A stretch of 64,000 nucleotides of DNA from Microbispora bryophytorum (GCF_006874465.1 NZ_VIRL01000005.1:62001-126000), one strand, 5' to 3'. Counted from the stretch's first letter, positions 26,072 through 34,824 are shown. Numbers and translations: made by a program. Notes: a model not told the origin generated them from the sequence alone.

Positions 26072-26905
26072 TTATCGGGCCACCCGGACGCCGGTGACGG
26101 CGAAGCGCTCGACCTTCGCCACGTGGCCGCCGGTGCTGGCGACGAGGGTGAGCGTCCGGCCCGGGGCCGCGCGGAAGGTCACGGTGGCGGACCAGGGGAC
26201 GCCGTCTCCTCCGGCCGCGACGCAGCAGCGTTCGCCGAGGGGGCGGGCGCTCCCGGTCGCGCGCACGTCCACCCGGATGCTCTCGTCCACTCCGGTGATC
26301 CTGCCGCCCACCCTGACGGGTGAGGACACGACGGCGCCGTAGCCGGGAGTGGTGAGGGAGAAGGTGGTGTCGTCGGTGCCCACCACCTCCCACGGCGCGT
26401 CCGGCCCGGCGCCGAACCTGACCAGGTGGATGACGGCGGCGATGCCGGGCCGTCCGCCGCCCTCGCCGCGGATGCCGACGGAGACGCGGGCGTCCCCGCC
26501 GGTCACCGTGCGCTTGACCACCTGGTCGACGCCGGTGAAGCCCAGAAATCCCTGGGTGAAGGACAGCGCGGTCCGTTCCGCGTCCAGATGCCAGGGCTGA
26601 TGGCCGCCCGAGCGGTAGCTCTCCTGCCAGTCCCGCGCCTGTTTCTCGTCGGCGAACGGCCACAGCGGCTGGTAGCGGCCCGCCACAAGGGAACCCCCGG
26701 TGGAGGAGGGGGTGGAGGTGGAGGGAGTGGGGGCGGTGGCCACCGGGCTGCTCCGCTGGACGGTCGCCGCGCCGCTCTGCCGGCCGGTGCCCTGGCTGAC
26801 TCCCTGGCTGGCTCCGCACGCGCCCGCCAGCAGGCTGAGCGCGGCCAGCACGGCGGACGCCCACCTGGCACGGCCCGCCCGGCCGTCTGTCACGCCGCCG
26901 TTCAC
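26072..26905 (-). CDS. Putative lipoprotein with a Ser/Thr-rich linker and Ig-like C-terminal domain
   Basis: A 277-aa secreted protein of unknown function. It has a signal with a lipobox (LLAGAC, cleavage before Cys at about residue 34 from the chosen start), a linker rich in S, T, P and G (about 35-80), and a C-terminal region from about 85 that ends in a fold resembling Gmad2 Ig-like domains (SSPVRVGGRITGVDESIRVD then WSATVTFRAAPGRT). GTG 26905 is chosen because GGGAG sits eight bases upstream; the frame stays open 25 codons further. It faces the GH43 gene tail to tail. The shared LacI-type operator upstream suggests coregulation with the arabinan genes. Confidence 0.7.
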   Translation of the reverse strand: MNGGVTDGRAGRARWASAVLAALSLLAGACGASQGVSQGTGRQSGAATVQRSSPVATAPTPSTSTPSSTGGSLVAGRYQPLWPFADEKQARDWQESYRSGGHQPWHLDAERTALSFTQGFLGFTGVDQVVKRTVTGGDARVSVGIRGEGGGRPGIAAVIHLVRFGAGPDAPWEVVGTDDTTFSLTTPGYGAVVSSPVRVGGRITGVDESIRVDVRATGSARPLGERCCVAAGGDGVPWSATVTFRAAPGRTLTLVASTGGHVAKVERFAVTGVRVAR

Positions 26906-27004
26906 GATGCACGCTCCCGCCCCGAGAGTTTCCTTGACTGAGAGCATGCCCGGAGGGATGCCGGGCATTCGCCGGCGCACTGCCTGCGATGCGGATGTGC
27001 GGTC

Positions 27005-27018
27005 TGTTAGCGATAACA
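27005..27018. promoter_or_regulatory. LacI-type operator 2, between lipoprotein and GH51 genes
   Basis: TGTTAGCGATAACA, one arm TGTTA and the other TAACA with a CG centre, lies 100 bp before the lipoprotein start and 107 bp before the GH51 start. It can serve both divergent genes. Confidence 0.7.
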
Positions 27019-27071
27019 GTGAGGTGGGTCAGCGGTCGAGTCTTCCAGAACGAAACCTTGACCAGAGACAA

Positions 27072-27085
27072 TGCGAACGCTAACA
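27072..27085. promoter_or_regulatory. LacI-type operator 3, just upstream of GH51 gene
   Basis: TGCGAACGCTAACA matches operator 1 at 12 of 14 positions; the right arm is intact. It lies 40 bp before the GH51 start codon, 67 bp from operator 2, so a looped repression complex is possible. Confidence 0.55.
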
Positions 27086-27124
27086 ATCGGCACGCGAGAC
27101 CCCTGCCCGTTGAAGGAGATCTTC

Positions 27125-28633
27125 GTGCTCCAGGCACAGCTGACCATCGATCCCGCCCACCGGGTGGCCCCCGTACGGCGCCGCACGTTCGGCACGTTCG
27201 TCGAGCACCTCGGCCGCTGCGTCTACACCGGCATCTACGAGCCGGGCCACCCCACGGCGGACGAGGAGGGGTTCCGGGGCGACGTGCTCGCGCTCACCCG
27301 CGAGCTCGGCGTGACCACCGTGCGCTACCCCGGCGGCAACTTCGTCTCCGGCTACCGCTGGGAGGACGGCGTCGGCCCGCGTGATCGGCGCCCCCGGCGG
27401 CTCGACCTCGCCTGGCACACCACCGAGACCAACGAGATCGGGATCGACGAGTTCGTCCGGTGGACCCGGATAGCCGGACTTGAGCCGATGATGGCGGTCA
27501 ACCTCGGCACGCGCGGGGTGCAGGAGGCCGTGGACCTGCTCGAATACTGCAACATCCCGTCCGGCACCGCGCTGTCGGACCTGCGGATCGCCAACGGCGC
27601 CAAGGAGCCGCACGACATCCGCATGTGGTGCCTGGGCAACGAGATGGACGGCCCCTGGCAGATCGGGCACAAGACCGCCCACGAGTACGGCAGGCTCGCC
27701 GCCGAGACCGCCCGGGCCATGCGCATGGTCGACCCCGGTCTCGAGCTGGTGGCCTGCGGCAGCTCCGGCTCCTCCATGCCGACCTTCGGCACCTGGGAGG
27801 CGACCGTCCTGGAGGAGACCTACGACCTGGTCGACCACATCTCCTGCCACGCCTACTACGAGGAGAAGGACGGCGACCTCGGCGGTTTCCTGGCCTGCGC
27901 CACCGACATGGAGCACTTCATCTCGACGGTCGTCTCCACGGCCGACCAGGTGGGGGCCAGGCTCGGCTCCCGGAAGAAGATCTCCCTGTCCTTCGACGAG
28001 TGGAACGTCTGGTACCTGAGCCGCGTCCAGGCGGCGGCGCCCCGGCAGGACTGGCCGGTCGCGCCGCCGCTCCTGGAGGACCACTACCACCTCGCCGACG
28101 CCGTGGCCTTCGGCAGCCTGCTCATCACGCTGCTGCGGCACAGCGACCGGGTCGCGGCGGCCTGCATGGCCCAGCTCGTGAACGTGATCGCGCCCATCAT
28201 GACCGAGCCGGGCGGCCGGGCCTGGCGGCAGACGACCTTCCACCCGTTCGCGCAGGCGACACAGCACGCCAGGGGCGACGTCGTACGGGTCGAGCCCGTC
28301 TGCCCGACGTACGAGACGGCCGAGTTCGGCGAGGTGCCCGTGCTCCACGCGGTCGCCACCCAGGACGGGGCGGACACCACGCTGTTCGTGGTGAACAGGT
28401 CGACGGCCGAGCCGCTGGAGCTGGAGCTCGACGCGGGGCCGCTGGGCGCGGGTGGAGGCGCCGTGCGGATCGTCGAGGCGACGACGCTCACCCATGAGGA
28501 CGTGTACGCCCGTAACTCCGCCGACGACCCCGACCGGGTGGCGCCCCGGCCCAACACGAGCCACCGGAGCGATCCGCTCCGGATCGTGCTGCCGCCGGTC
28601 TCCTGGAACGTGATCAGGCTGTCGAGGGCCTGA
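27125..28633 (+). CDS. abfA: GH51 alpha-L-arabinofuranosidase
   Basis: A 502-aa intracellular GH51 enzyme that removes terminal arabinofuranose from arabino-oligosaccharides. The acid/base Glu lies in CLGNEMDGPWQIG (about 173) and the nucleophile Glu in SLSFDEWNVWYL (about 290). RYPGGNFVSGYRWEDGVGP is the family signature. There is no signal peptide, so it acts on imported oligosaccharides. GTG 27125 has GAAGGAG six bases upstream. Two LacI-type sites precede it. Confidence 0.95.
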   Translation: MLQAQLTIDPAHRVAPVRRRTFGTFVEHLGRCVYTGIYEPGHPTADEEGFRGDVLALTRELGVTTVRYPGGNFVSGYRWEDGVGPRDRRPRRLDLAWHTTETNEIGIDEFVRWTRIAGLEPMMAVNLGTRGVQEAVDLLEYCNIPSGTALSDLRIANGAKEPHDIRMWCLGNEMDGPWQIGHKTAHEYGRLAAETARAMRMVDPGLELVACGSSGSSMPTFGTWEATVLEETYDLVDHISCHAYYEEKDGDLGGFLACATDMEHFISTVVSTADQVGARLGSRKKISLSFDEWNVWYLSRVQAAAPRQDWPVAPPLLEDHYHLADAVAFGSLLITLLRHSDRVAAACMAQLVNVIAPIMTEPGGRAWRQTTFHPFAQATQHARGDVVRVEPVCPTYETAEFGEVPVLHAVATQDGADTTLFVVNRSTAEPLELELDAGPLGAGGGAVRIVEATTLTHEDVYARNSADDPDRVAPRPNTSHRSDPLRIVLPPVSWNVIRLSRA

Positions 28634-28655
28634 GCGGGGTCAGAGCACGCCGGGG

Positions 28656-28691
28656 CGGGCGGAAGTCCCTGTGCTTGAGGACTTTCGTCTG
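28656..28691. promoter_or_regulatory. Pair of DosR-box-like sequences upstream of the second USP gene
   Basis: AGGACTTTCGTCTG (28678-28691) keeps the GGACTTTCGTC core of DosR boxes (11 of 14 positions against GGGACTTTCGTCCC). CGGGCGGAAGTCCC (28656-28669) matches nine of 14 of GGGACTTTAGTCCC. The two start exactly 22 bp apart, as in the CBS promoter region, and lie about 95-130 bp before the USP ATG. The CGGAAGTCC and AGGACTT parts also form an inverted repeat. Confidence 0.5.
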
Positions 28692-28783
28692 CTGCGGCGT
28701 GGGCGGCGGACACGGTGCGATGGTGGCCGGGAGCGCCGACCCCCGCGCGTTCCCGTGCCCGCCGAGCACAGGAGGAGAATTAC

Positions 28784-29653
28784 ATGGCCGGACAGATCGT
28801 GGCCGCCGTCGACGGATCGAAGCCGGCGACGGCGGCGCTGGAGTGGGCGGCGGACGACGCGCGGCGCCGGGGGGCCGCCCTGAGGATCGTCCACGTGCGA
28901 GAGGCGTGGGCGCACGAATACCCGTTCCATGCCGTCGAAGGCTTCGCCCAGTCCTACAGCGAGTTCTGCGAGGGCGTGCTCGCGGCGGCGGCCGCCCGCG
29001 CCCGCGAGATCGCCCCCGGCCTGGAGACGACCACGGAGCTCGTCGAGGGGACGGTCGTCGAGACCCTGCGCGCCCGGTCGGCCGATGCCGACGCCCTCGT
29101 GGTCGGCAGCCGGGGAATGGGCGGCTTCTCCGGCCTGCTCCTGGGCTCCGTCGGCCTCGGCCTGGCCGGTCACGCGCAGGTCCCTGTCGTGGTAGTGCGC
29201 AAACCGCACCGGGACGACTACCACGAGGTCGTGGTCGGCTTCGACGGATCACCTCATTCGGAGGCGGCTCTGCAGTTCGCCTTCGAGGAGGCCCGGACGC
29301 GGCACGGGCGGGTGCACGCGGTCTACGCCTGGGAGATGCCGACGTTCTCGCCCTTCGCGGTCGGCTACGGGACGGCACTCCAGGAGGTGTTCGACAACGA
29401 GCGCCGGGCGGCGCGGCTGCGGCTCGCGCCGTGGCGCGACAAGCACCCGGACGTCCCGCTCGTCGAGTCGGCGGTCTGCGGCCACCCGGTCCCGGCGCTG
29501 GCCGACGCCTCGCTCGTCGCCGACCTCGTGGTCGTCGGGTCGCGGGGGCTGGGCGGCGTGCGCGGCGCGCTGATCGGCTCGGTCGGTCACGCCGTGCTGC
29601 ACCGCGCGCACTGCCCCGTCGCGGTCGTACGGCCCCGCGACGGCGAGCACTGA
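28784..29653 (+). CDS. Tandem-domain universal stress protein
   Basis: A 289-aa protein with two UspA domains; the ATP motifs are GSRGMGGFSGLLLGS and GSRGLGGVRGALIGS. It is related to the USP at 20.1 kb but better conserved in the first domain. ATG 28784 follows a perfect GGAGGAG. It lies between arabinan genes without an obvious functional link to them; DosR-box-like sequences upstream suggest that it belongs to the stress group. Confidence 0.92.
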   Translation: MAGQIVAAVDGSKPATAALEWAADDARRRGAALRIVHVREAWAHEYPFHAVEGFAQSYSEFCEGVLAAAAARAREIAPGLETTTELVEGTVVETLRARSADADALVVGSRGMGGFSGLLLGSVGLGLAGHAQVPVVVVRKPHRDDYHEVVVGFDGSPHSEAALQFAFEEARTRHGRVHAVYAWEMPTFSPFAVGYGTALQEVFDNERRAARLRLAPWRDKHPDVPLVESAVCGHPVPALADASLVADLVVVGSRGLGGVRGALIGSVGHAVLHRAHCPVAVVRPRDGEH

Positions 29654-29741
29654 AGGCGCCGGACCGTCCGAGGGCCGCACCGGCGCCGGAGCGCGGGCGC
29701 GGCCCTCGTTCGGCGGCCCTCGTTCAGCGGTGCGGAACGAG

Positions 29742-31091
29742 TCAGCCCAGGACGACGGTGGTCAGGGCGCGCGGCGCGACCGTCACGCTCTTGCCGTGCA
29801 GGGCGATGGGGGCCACCGCGTTGTTCTCGTCGGTCACGTACGCCCTCGCCCGGCCGTGCCCCTTGATCTTGTCCCAGGTGACGGGGCTCGTGCCCGTGTT
29901 GAGGATCTCGATCACGCGGGAGCCGTCGGCGTTGCGGAACGCGGAGACCTTCAGCGCGGGGTCCGAGGCCGTCGCCCCGAGCCGTACCGCGCCAGGCCTG
30001 ATGAACCGGCTGTAGGCGGCCATCGCCCACAGCCGCTTGGACACCCGGTAGGTCTTGTTCGTGGTGTCGACGCTGATGAACGCCCTGGTGGCGCCGCTTG
30101 AGACCGCCAGCCAGTAGATGTAGGCGGAGGCGTTGCCGAGCGTGAGCGCGTCGTTGACGGCCTGCGCGACCGTCATGCCGTCCTGGCCGCTGCCGTCGTC
30201 CCAGTTCTCGTCCCAGGTGCTGCCGCCGGGGCCCCACTCCGACATCCAGGTGTTCCGGTCCGTCGGCAGCGGGGAGGTCGGAGGGCTGGCGTAGGAGTGC
30301 CCGCTGTGGACCTTCACCCACCGCCTGGCCTCGGGGTCGGCCTCGATCGCCTCCGTGTACGCCTTGGCCTGGTCCCAGCCGAACGAGTCGCAGCACACCA
30401 GGTTCACGTGCGCGGCCGAGGCCACCGGGCCGAGCACCTTGACGAACTGGGCGGCCTGCTCAGGAGTGAAGCGCATGGACTCGTAGGGGGCCGTCCAGTC
30501 GGGCTCGTTCGTGAAGCCCAAGTCGGTGATCTTGATCCCTTCCTGCGCGTAGAACTTCGCGTACTGCACGAGGTAGTTCGCGTAGGCCTGCTGCCACTCG
30601 GGCAGCAGCGTGCCGCCGTTCCTCGCGTCGCCGTTGTCCTTCATGTAGCCGGGGGCGCTCCAGGCGTCGGCGAAGAAGCGCTCGACCCCGTATCTCCGGG
30701 CCGCCTTCGCCATCCAGACCTGGCTGTTGTCGTCGCCGTCCCAGACGTACTTGGGCGGCGCGGCCGGGCCGCCCGGGTCTTCGGGCTGGATCGAGACCAT
30801 CTGGTCGTACGGGACGCCGGCCGGCCTCGATCCGATGCCGAGCCGCAGGAGGCTGAACCCGGCACCCTTCTCGCGGCTGAACCACAGGTCGAGGATCTCC
30901 CGCTGCTTGTCCTCCGGCAGAGCCTTGATCAGCTCATTGCGGCGGAACGCAGTGGAGACGCCGAACCCGTCGATCTTCTGGTACTTGGCGCTGTTGTCGA
31001 TGTCGATGGCGACCGCCGACGCGGCCGCCGGCTGCGCCTGCCAGATCAGCGGAACGACGAGTAGTGAGGCCACGATCAGATGTCTACGCAT
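29742..31091 (-). CDS. Secreted GH30-family glycoside hydrolase
   Basis: A 449-aa secreted enzyme: Sec signal ending AAASA (about residue 26), then a GH30 (beta/alpha)8 plus beta-sandwich arrangement. The acid/base Glu is in GFTNEPDWTAP (about 193) and the nucleophile in WMSEWGPGG (about 282). YQKIDGFGVSTAFRR is the characteristic N-terminal strand. GH30 members act on xylan, beta-1,6-galactan or beta-1,6-glucan; the nearness to arabinan enzymes fits an arabinogalactan galactanase or a xylanase, but the choice is open. A LacI-type operator lies about 130 bp upstream. Confidence 0.88.
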   Translation of the reverse strand: MRRHLIVASLLVVPLIWQAQPAAASAVAIDIDNSAKYQKIDGFGVSTAFRRNELIKALPEDKQREILDLWFSREKGAGFSLLRLGIGSRPAGVPYDQMVSIQPEDPGGPAAPPKYVWDGDDNSQVWMAKAARRYGVERFFADAWSAPGYMKDNGDARNGGTLLPEWQQAYANYLVQYAKFYAQEGIKITDLGFTNEPDWTAPYESMRFTPEQAAQFVKVLGPVASAAHVNLVCCDSFGWDQAKAYTEAIEADPEARRWVKVHSGHSYASPPTSPLPTDRNTWMSEWGPGGSTWDENWDDGSGQDGMTVAQAVNDALTLGNASAYIYWLAVSSGATRAFISVDTTNKTYRVSKRLWAMAAYSRFIRPGAVRLGATASDPALKVSAFRNADGSRVIEILNTGTSPVTWDKIKGHGRARAYVTDENNAVAPIALHGKSVTVAPRALTTVVLG

Positions 31092-31219
31092 GGCTACTCC
31101 GGGGTTCGGTTGTCAGGGGGAGCTTTCGGTGCCCGAACCGGCATCTCGGGACCTTGCGGCAGGGCCGGCGGCTCGCGACAGGGCTTCGCGTGCGAGTCTC
31201 TCTCGGTGCGGCCAATCAT

Positions 31220-31233
31220 TGATAGCGTTAACA
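31220..31233. promoter_or_regulatory. LacI-type operator 4, upstream of GH30 gene
   Basis: TGATAGCGTTAACA, similar to the other three sites, lies 129 bp before the GH30 start. A further half-site, TGTTAGCG, is at 31581-31588. Confidence 0.65.
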
Positions 31234-31642
31234 ATTGCGACTGATGATTGGGGGAGGAATTGCGTGAATCGCACTTGAGGTGAACACCCATAGTGATAGC
31301 ACGCCGGGTAGTCCGGCTCAATACGTCGGGCCGGATTGGCGAAAATTTCAGGCCGCTCCTCCGGTCCGAGGGGTGGAACCCGCCCGCCGGCCGCAGGGCC
31401 GCGTGCCGCGCCGCGGCGGCCCGGCGACGGACGCGTTCACGGGGGCGCCCCTCGAATCGGCCGGCCCAGGCCCGGTGGGAGCCCGAGTAGAGGTGGCTCT
31501 GCCTGCGTAAACGCCCTGTCGTCAGGGAGACCCCCCGCGGGGCGCGCGGAGCCGGCGGCTGTGTGGACGCTCTTGACGGCTGTTAGCGGCGGACCTAAAA
31601 TTCGGCCCGAAATTGCAGTTCGAGTCCGAAAGTTTCCGATCG

Positions 31643-31654
31643 ATTACCGGTAAT
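31643..31654. promoter_or_regulatory. Perfect 12-bp palindrome ATTACCGGTAAT
   Basis: A perfect palindrome in a geneless stretch. It could be a regulator-binding site, but no promoter or partner gene can be assigned. Confidence 0.35.
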
Positions 31655-31844
31655 TGCTCGCGTGCCGGGCCGCGTGGGCGGAGCCGGACGGCGGACGGTC
31701 ATGGGGTCGCATCGGCGCGAAATCCCGCGTCGTCGAATTCCGCATGCCCGCTATTTCGCAAACGCCGATCGCATTCATCGGCTTCGCCGGGCGACGGGAA
31801 GGGCCGATCTCCTGATCTACAGCGTAAAGGAGCTCGGACGGTCG

Positions 31845-32264
31845 TCAGCGCTCGGTCGCGTCCAGCACGGGCTTGACGTCGATGACGGGGGTGCCGTCGA
31901 TCGCCTCCAGCGGGTGCACGCGCAGACCCCGGGCCGGGTCGGCCTCCAGGACCGTGGCCCGGTGCAGGCCGATCGGGTTGGGGCGGTCCGGGGAGCGTGT
32001 GGCGAACACGCCGGTCAACGGGTTGCTCGTCTCCCCGCGCGGGTGGACCCGCAGGGTTTCGCGATCGGCCTGGTGGAACCAGGTGAGGACGAGCACCTCG
32101 TCGCCCGCCGTCACTCCGTCGAGGGCCTGCGAGAAGGCCGGGTCGACCTCCAGCCAGGCGTCCGGCGCCCCCTCGCGCCCCTGCCGCGGCGCCTCGGCGA
32201 GATCGGTCAGCACGGACCGTACGACGCCGACGGGCCGTACGGTGAACGTCTCGGGCTCACTCAT
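31845..32264 (-). CDS. trmO: tRNA (adenosine(37)-N6)-methyltransferase, TrmO/TsaA family
   Basis: A 139-aa protein of the TrmO/VirR family, which methylates the t6A37 of tRNA-Thr with SAM. The stretches FTVRPVGVVRS, FATRSPDRPNPIGLH and LEAIDGTPVIDVKP are the hallmark motifs. Length is near the short TrmO form (no C-terminal extension). It is divergent from the YceI gene with a 33-bp gap. Confidence 0.9.
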   Translation of the reverse strand: MSEPETFTVRPVGVVRSVLTDLAEAPRQGREGAPDAWLEVDPAFSQALDGVTAGDEVLVLTWFHQADRETLRVHPRGETSNPLTGVFATRSPDRPNPIGLHRATVLEADPARGLRVHPLEAIDGTPVIDVKPVLDATER

Positions 32265-32297
32265 GATCCGTCTCCTTCGGGTGATTGGATCACCACG

Positions 32298-32906
32298 ATG
32301 TCATCCCGCGCCGACATCTCCGGCCCGTTCCGCGGGAATGCCCACGAAATGGACGTCGAGGCGGGCACGTACGCGCTGGGGCCGAGGTCCGGCCGGCTCC
32401 TGGTCCTCACCGGCCGCGCGGGGCTGGGCGCCAAGGCCGGGCACGATCTGACCATCGAGGTCACCAGGTGGCGGGGCGAGGCGGTGGTGGAGCCGGACGA
32501 CCCGGCGGCCTGCCGGGTGACGGTGGAGGCCGAGGCGGCCTCGATGCGGGTCCGGGAGGGCACGGGCGGAGTCAAGCCGCTCACCGACTCCGACCGCGTC
32601 GAGATCGAGAAGAACATGCGTGACAAGGTCCTCAAGGCGGATCAGCACCCTCTGGTCACGTTCCGGTCGACCCGGGTCGAGGGCGATCCCGAGGCGTTCC
32701 GCGTCGAGGGCGAACTGACGATCGTGGGCGTCACGCGGCCGGCCGTGGTGGACGGTGCGCTGGCGGAAGGGCGGGCCCGGGGACGGGCGATCGTCACGCA
32801 GTCCGGGTGGGGCATCCGCCCCTACTCCGCGTTCTTCGGGGCGCTCAAGCTGCGTGACGAGGTCGAGATCATCTTCGACGTCCGGCTGGGGGAGGGGCGG
32901 GGCTGA
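32298..32906 (+). CDS. YceI-family lipid-binding-fold protein
   Basis: A 202-aa YceI-like protein (lipocalin-like beta barrel that binds isoprenoid-type lipids). Recognisable parts are AKAGHDLTIEVTRW, RDKVLKADQHPLVTFRST, and the end RPYSAFFGALKLRDEVEIIFDV. It has no signal peptide, unlike the periplasmic E. coli protein, and is therefore cytosolic. The plus-strand sirtuin gene follows 30 bp on. Confidence 0.87.
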   Translation: MSSRADISGPFRGNAHEMDVEAGTYALGPRSGRLLVLTGRAGLGAKAGHDLTIEVTRWRGEAVVEPDDPAACRVTVEAEAASMRVREGTGGVKPLTDSDRVEIEKNMRDKVLKADQHPLVTFRSTRVEGDPEAFRVEGELTIVGVTRPAVVDGALAEGRARGRAIVTQSGWGIRPYSAFFGALKLRDEVEIIFDVRLGEGRG

Positions 32907-32936
32907 CATGTGTGATGCTTCGGGCACCATGGATGA

Positions 32937-33794
32937 GTGACTGTGGTGCGTGATGCGGGGATTGCCGAGCGGTGGGGCATGCTGGCCGATCTCGTGGCCG
33001 ACGGAGAGGTGGTGGTCCTCAGCGGGGCCGGCCTGTCGACCGAGTCCGGGATCCCGGACTACCGGGGGGAGACCGGCCGCAGGCGCAGGGCCGAGCCAAT
33101 GACCTACCAGACGTTCGTGAGCAGCGACGCCGCTCGCAGGCGCTACTGGGCGCGCAGCCATCTGGGGTGGCGTCACATCGTGGACGCCTCGCCCAACGCC
33201 GGGCATCGCGCGGTCGCCGAGCTGGAGCGCCGTGGCCTGGTCGCCGGGATCATCACGCAGAACGTGGACGGCCTGCACCAGGCGGCGGGCGCGCAGAAGG
33301 TCGTCGAACTGCACGGCAGTCTGCATCGGGTGCGCTGCCTGACCTGCGGCCACCGCACGTCGCGGCACGGGCTGGACCGGCGGCTGCGCGTGGCCAACTC
33401 CGGCTGGCTGGCCCGCACGAAGGTGACCGACGCGGTGATCAACCCCGACGGCGACGCCGTCCTGGCCGTGGACGAGATCGAGACGTTCCGCACGGTGGAC
33501 TGCGGGGGCTGCGGCGGCGTGCTCAAGCCCGACGTGGTGTTCTTCGGCGAGAACGTGCCGCCGTCCCGGGTCGAGGAGTGCTACGCGCTGACCGAGCGGG
33601 CCGGTCTGCTGCTCGTCCTGGGATCCTCGCTGACCGTCATGTCCGGGTATCGATTCGTCCGGCACGCCGCCGCCCGCTCGATCCCCGTCGCGATCATCAA
33701 CCAGGGGCCGACCCGGGGCGACGGCGAGGCGCTGATGACCTTCGACGTCCCTCTCGGACCGGCCCTCACCTCTCTCCTGGAGGCCCTCGGCTGA
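32937..33794 (+). CDS. Sir2-family NAD-dependent protein deacylase
   Basis: A 285-aa sirtuin. The NAD-binding segment [15 protein letters not shown], catalytic TQNVDGLHQ and LHGSLH (His), and the zinc cysteines in CLTCG and CGGCGG are all present. It resembles the class II (SIRT4-like) bacterial sirtuins by its longer zinc-module insertion. It may act on acetyl-CoA synthetase or other acyl-lysines. It is called sirtuin and not cobB here to avoid confusion with the cobalamin gene. GTG 32937 is the first start; GTG 32943 is possible. Confidence 0.93.
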   Translation: MTVVRDAGIAERWGMLADLVADGEVVVLSGAGLSTESGIPDYRGETGRRRRAEPMTYQTFVSSDAARRRYWARSHLGWRHIVDASPNAGHRAVAELERRGLVAGIITQNVDGLHQAAGAQKVVELHGSLHRVRCLTCGHRTSRHGLDRRLRVANSGWLARTKVTDAVINPDGDAVLAVDEIETFRTVDCGGCGGVLKPDVVFFGENVPPSRVEECYALTERAGLLLVLGSSLTVMSGYRFVRHAAARSIPVAIINQGPTRGDGEALMTFDVPLGPALTSLLEALG

Positions 33795-33801
33795 TGCGGA
33801 G

Positions 33802-34557
33802 TCAGGCGGTCGCGGCCGGATGCGCTCGCGCCCCGGCGCGTGCGCCCTGGCGCAGGGAACGCTCGGTGAGGCCGCCGAACAGCAGTCCGATGGCGGCCCA
33901 CAGGACGAACTGGACGCCGAACGACGACACCCTGAACCACCAGAGGGTGTCGGCGGGGAAGTCGCCGGGAACCTCGTTGATCCGGGGCAGCACGGCGTAC
34001 GAGACGCCCACGAGGACGGCGTAGACGGCGATGCCCGCGAGGGTCGCGTTCCAGCCGCCCAACCGGGGTGACAGGGCGCGGCCCGCGTACGCCGCGACCG
34101 CGGCGGCCAGCAGGGCGATCAGGATCATCGTGAAGTGCAGCGCGGTCCGCCGGCCGATGGTGTCGGAGTTGCCGACGGCCGGGGGATTGGGCGGGTACTT
34201 CAGGACGGGGGTCACGTACACCGCGACGAATCCGGCGGACGCGACGACGAGGGCCGTCGCGCGGGCGCCGAGGGCGCCGAGGCGGCCGTGCGCGAAGGCG
34301 TACGCGATGGAGAAGAAACCGCCGAGTGCGGCGCCGTAGACGAGCAGGGCGGTCAGGAGGCCGGCGGTCTCCTGGACGATCCGGCTGACGAGTTCGGGCT
34401 CGGCGGCCTCCCCGGTCGCGGCGGCCCGGGTCTCCTCGATGGAGATGGCCGCGGCGACCTGGGGTTCGCCGGCGAACCAGGCCACGACGTAGGCGAGCAG
34501 CGCGGCCGCGAGGCCGACGAGCATGCCGCGCACCAGCAGGGCGCGCATGGTGGGCAT
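33802..34557 (-). CDS. cbtA: CbtA-type cobalt transporter subunit
   Basis: A 251-aa membrane protein with about five to six helices of the CbtA family, a predicted cobalt transporter found under cobalamin riboswitch control. Typical parts are RALLVRGMLVGLAAALLAYV, FFSIAYAFAHGRLG, KYPPNPPAVGNSDTIGRRT. It follows cbtB by 10 bp, with a cobalamin riboswitch before both. ATG 34548 is an equally good start. Confidence 0.88.
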   Translation of the reverse strand: MPTMRALLVRGMLVGLAAALLAYVVAWFAGEPQVAAAISIEETRAAATGEAAEPELVSRIVQETAGLLTALLVYGAALGGFFSIAYAFAHGRLGALGARATALVVASAGFVAVYVTPVLKYPPNPPAVGNSDTIGRRTALHFTMILIALLAAAVAAYAGRALSPRLGGWNATLAGIAVYAVLVGVSYAVLPRINEVPGDFPADTLWWFRVSSFGVQFVLWAAIGLLFGGLTERSLRQGARAGARAHPAATA

Positions 34558-34567
34558 CGGGCGGGCC

Positions 34568-34780
34568 TCAGTGGCAGGGGAAGCCGAGAAGGTGCCGGCC
34601 GTCGTGCACGAACTCGTGCACGGTGTGCCCGCTGATGAGGTGGGTGGCGCCCTGCTCCGCGCCGACGAAGTAGACCAGGATGAGCCCGACCACGGCGGCG
34701 AAGATCGCCCAGGGCAGGATCTCGCGTACGGGGATGGTGACCGGCAGGGGCCGGGATACGGGAATGGCCGGCTGAGCCAT
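34568..34780 (-). CDS. cbtB: CbtB-type cobalt transporter subunit
   Basis: A 70-aa single-helix protein of the CbtB family. One transmembrane segment (about 22-43) is followed by a His-rich tail HTVHEFVHDGRHLLGFPCH that probably binds cobalt. It is the first gene behind a cobalamin riboswitch and partners CbtA. ATG 34780 follows a GGAGAAGG sequence. Confidence 0.9.
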   Translation of the reverse strand: MAQPAIPVSRPLPVTIPVREILPWAIFAAVVGLILVYFVGAEQGATHLISGHTVHEFVHDGRHLLGFPCH

Positions 34781-34824
34781 GTGCCTTCTCCTCACGGGGT
34801 CGCTCGCCCCGGTGATGGAGGACA

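Larger units (their letters stand above)
31092..31844. other. Intergenic stretch without a confident gene
   Basis: About 750 bp between the GH30 and trmO genes, richer in A+T than its surroundings from about 31200 on. Several short open frames occur on the plus strand (for example 31280-31510, 76 codons), but none has a recognisable product or clear codon bias. It contains LacI operator 4, a TTCGGCCCGAA palindrome (31601-31611) and a perfect 12-bp palindrome. Confidence 0.6.

Noticed and set aside
24132-27137. A 1001-codon open frame antisense to the GH43 gene
   Set aside because: No domain motifs; the GH43, LamG and PKD signatures lie on the plus strand and the third-position GC pattern fits it.
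31280-31510. 76-codon ORF in the geneless stretch
   Set aside because: No clear ribosome-binding site, no recognisable motif, and the second half has shadow-like Arg/Pro/Gly composition.
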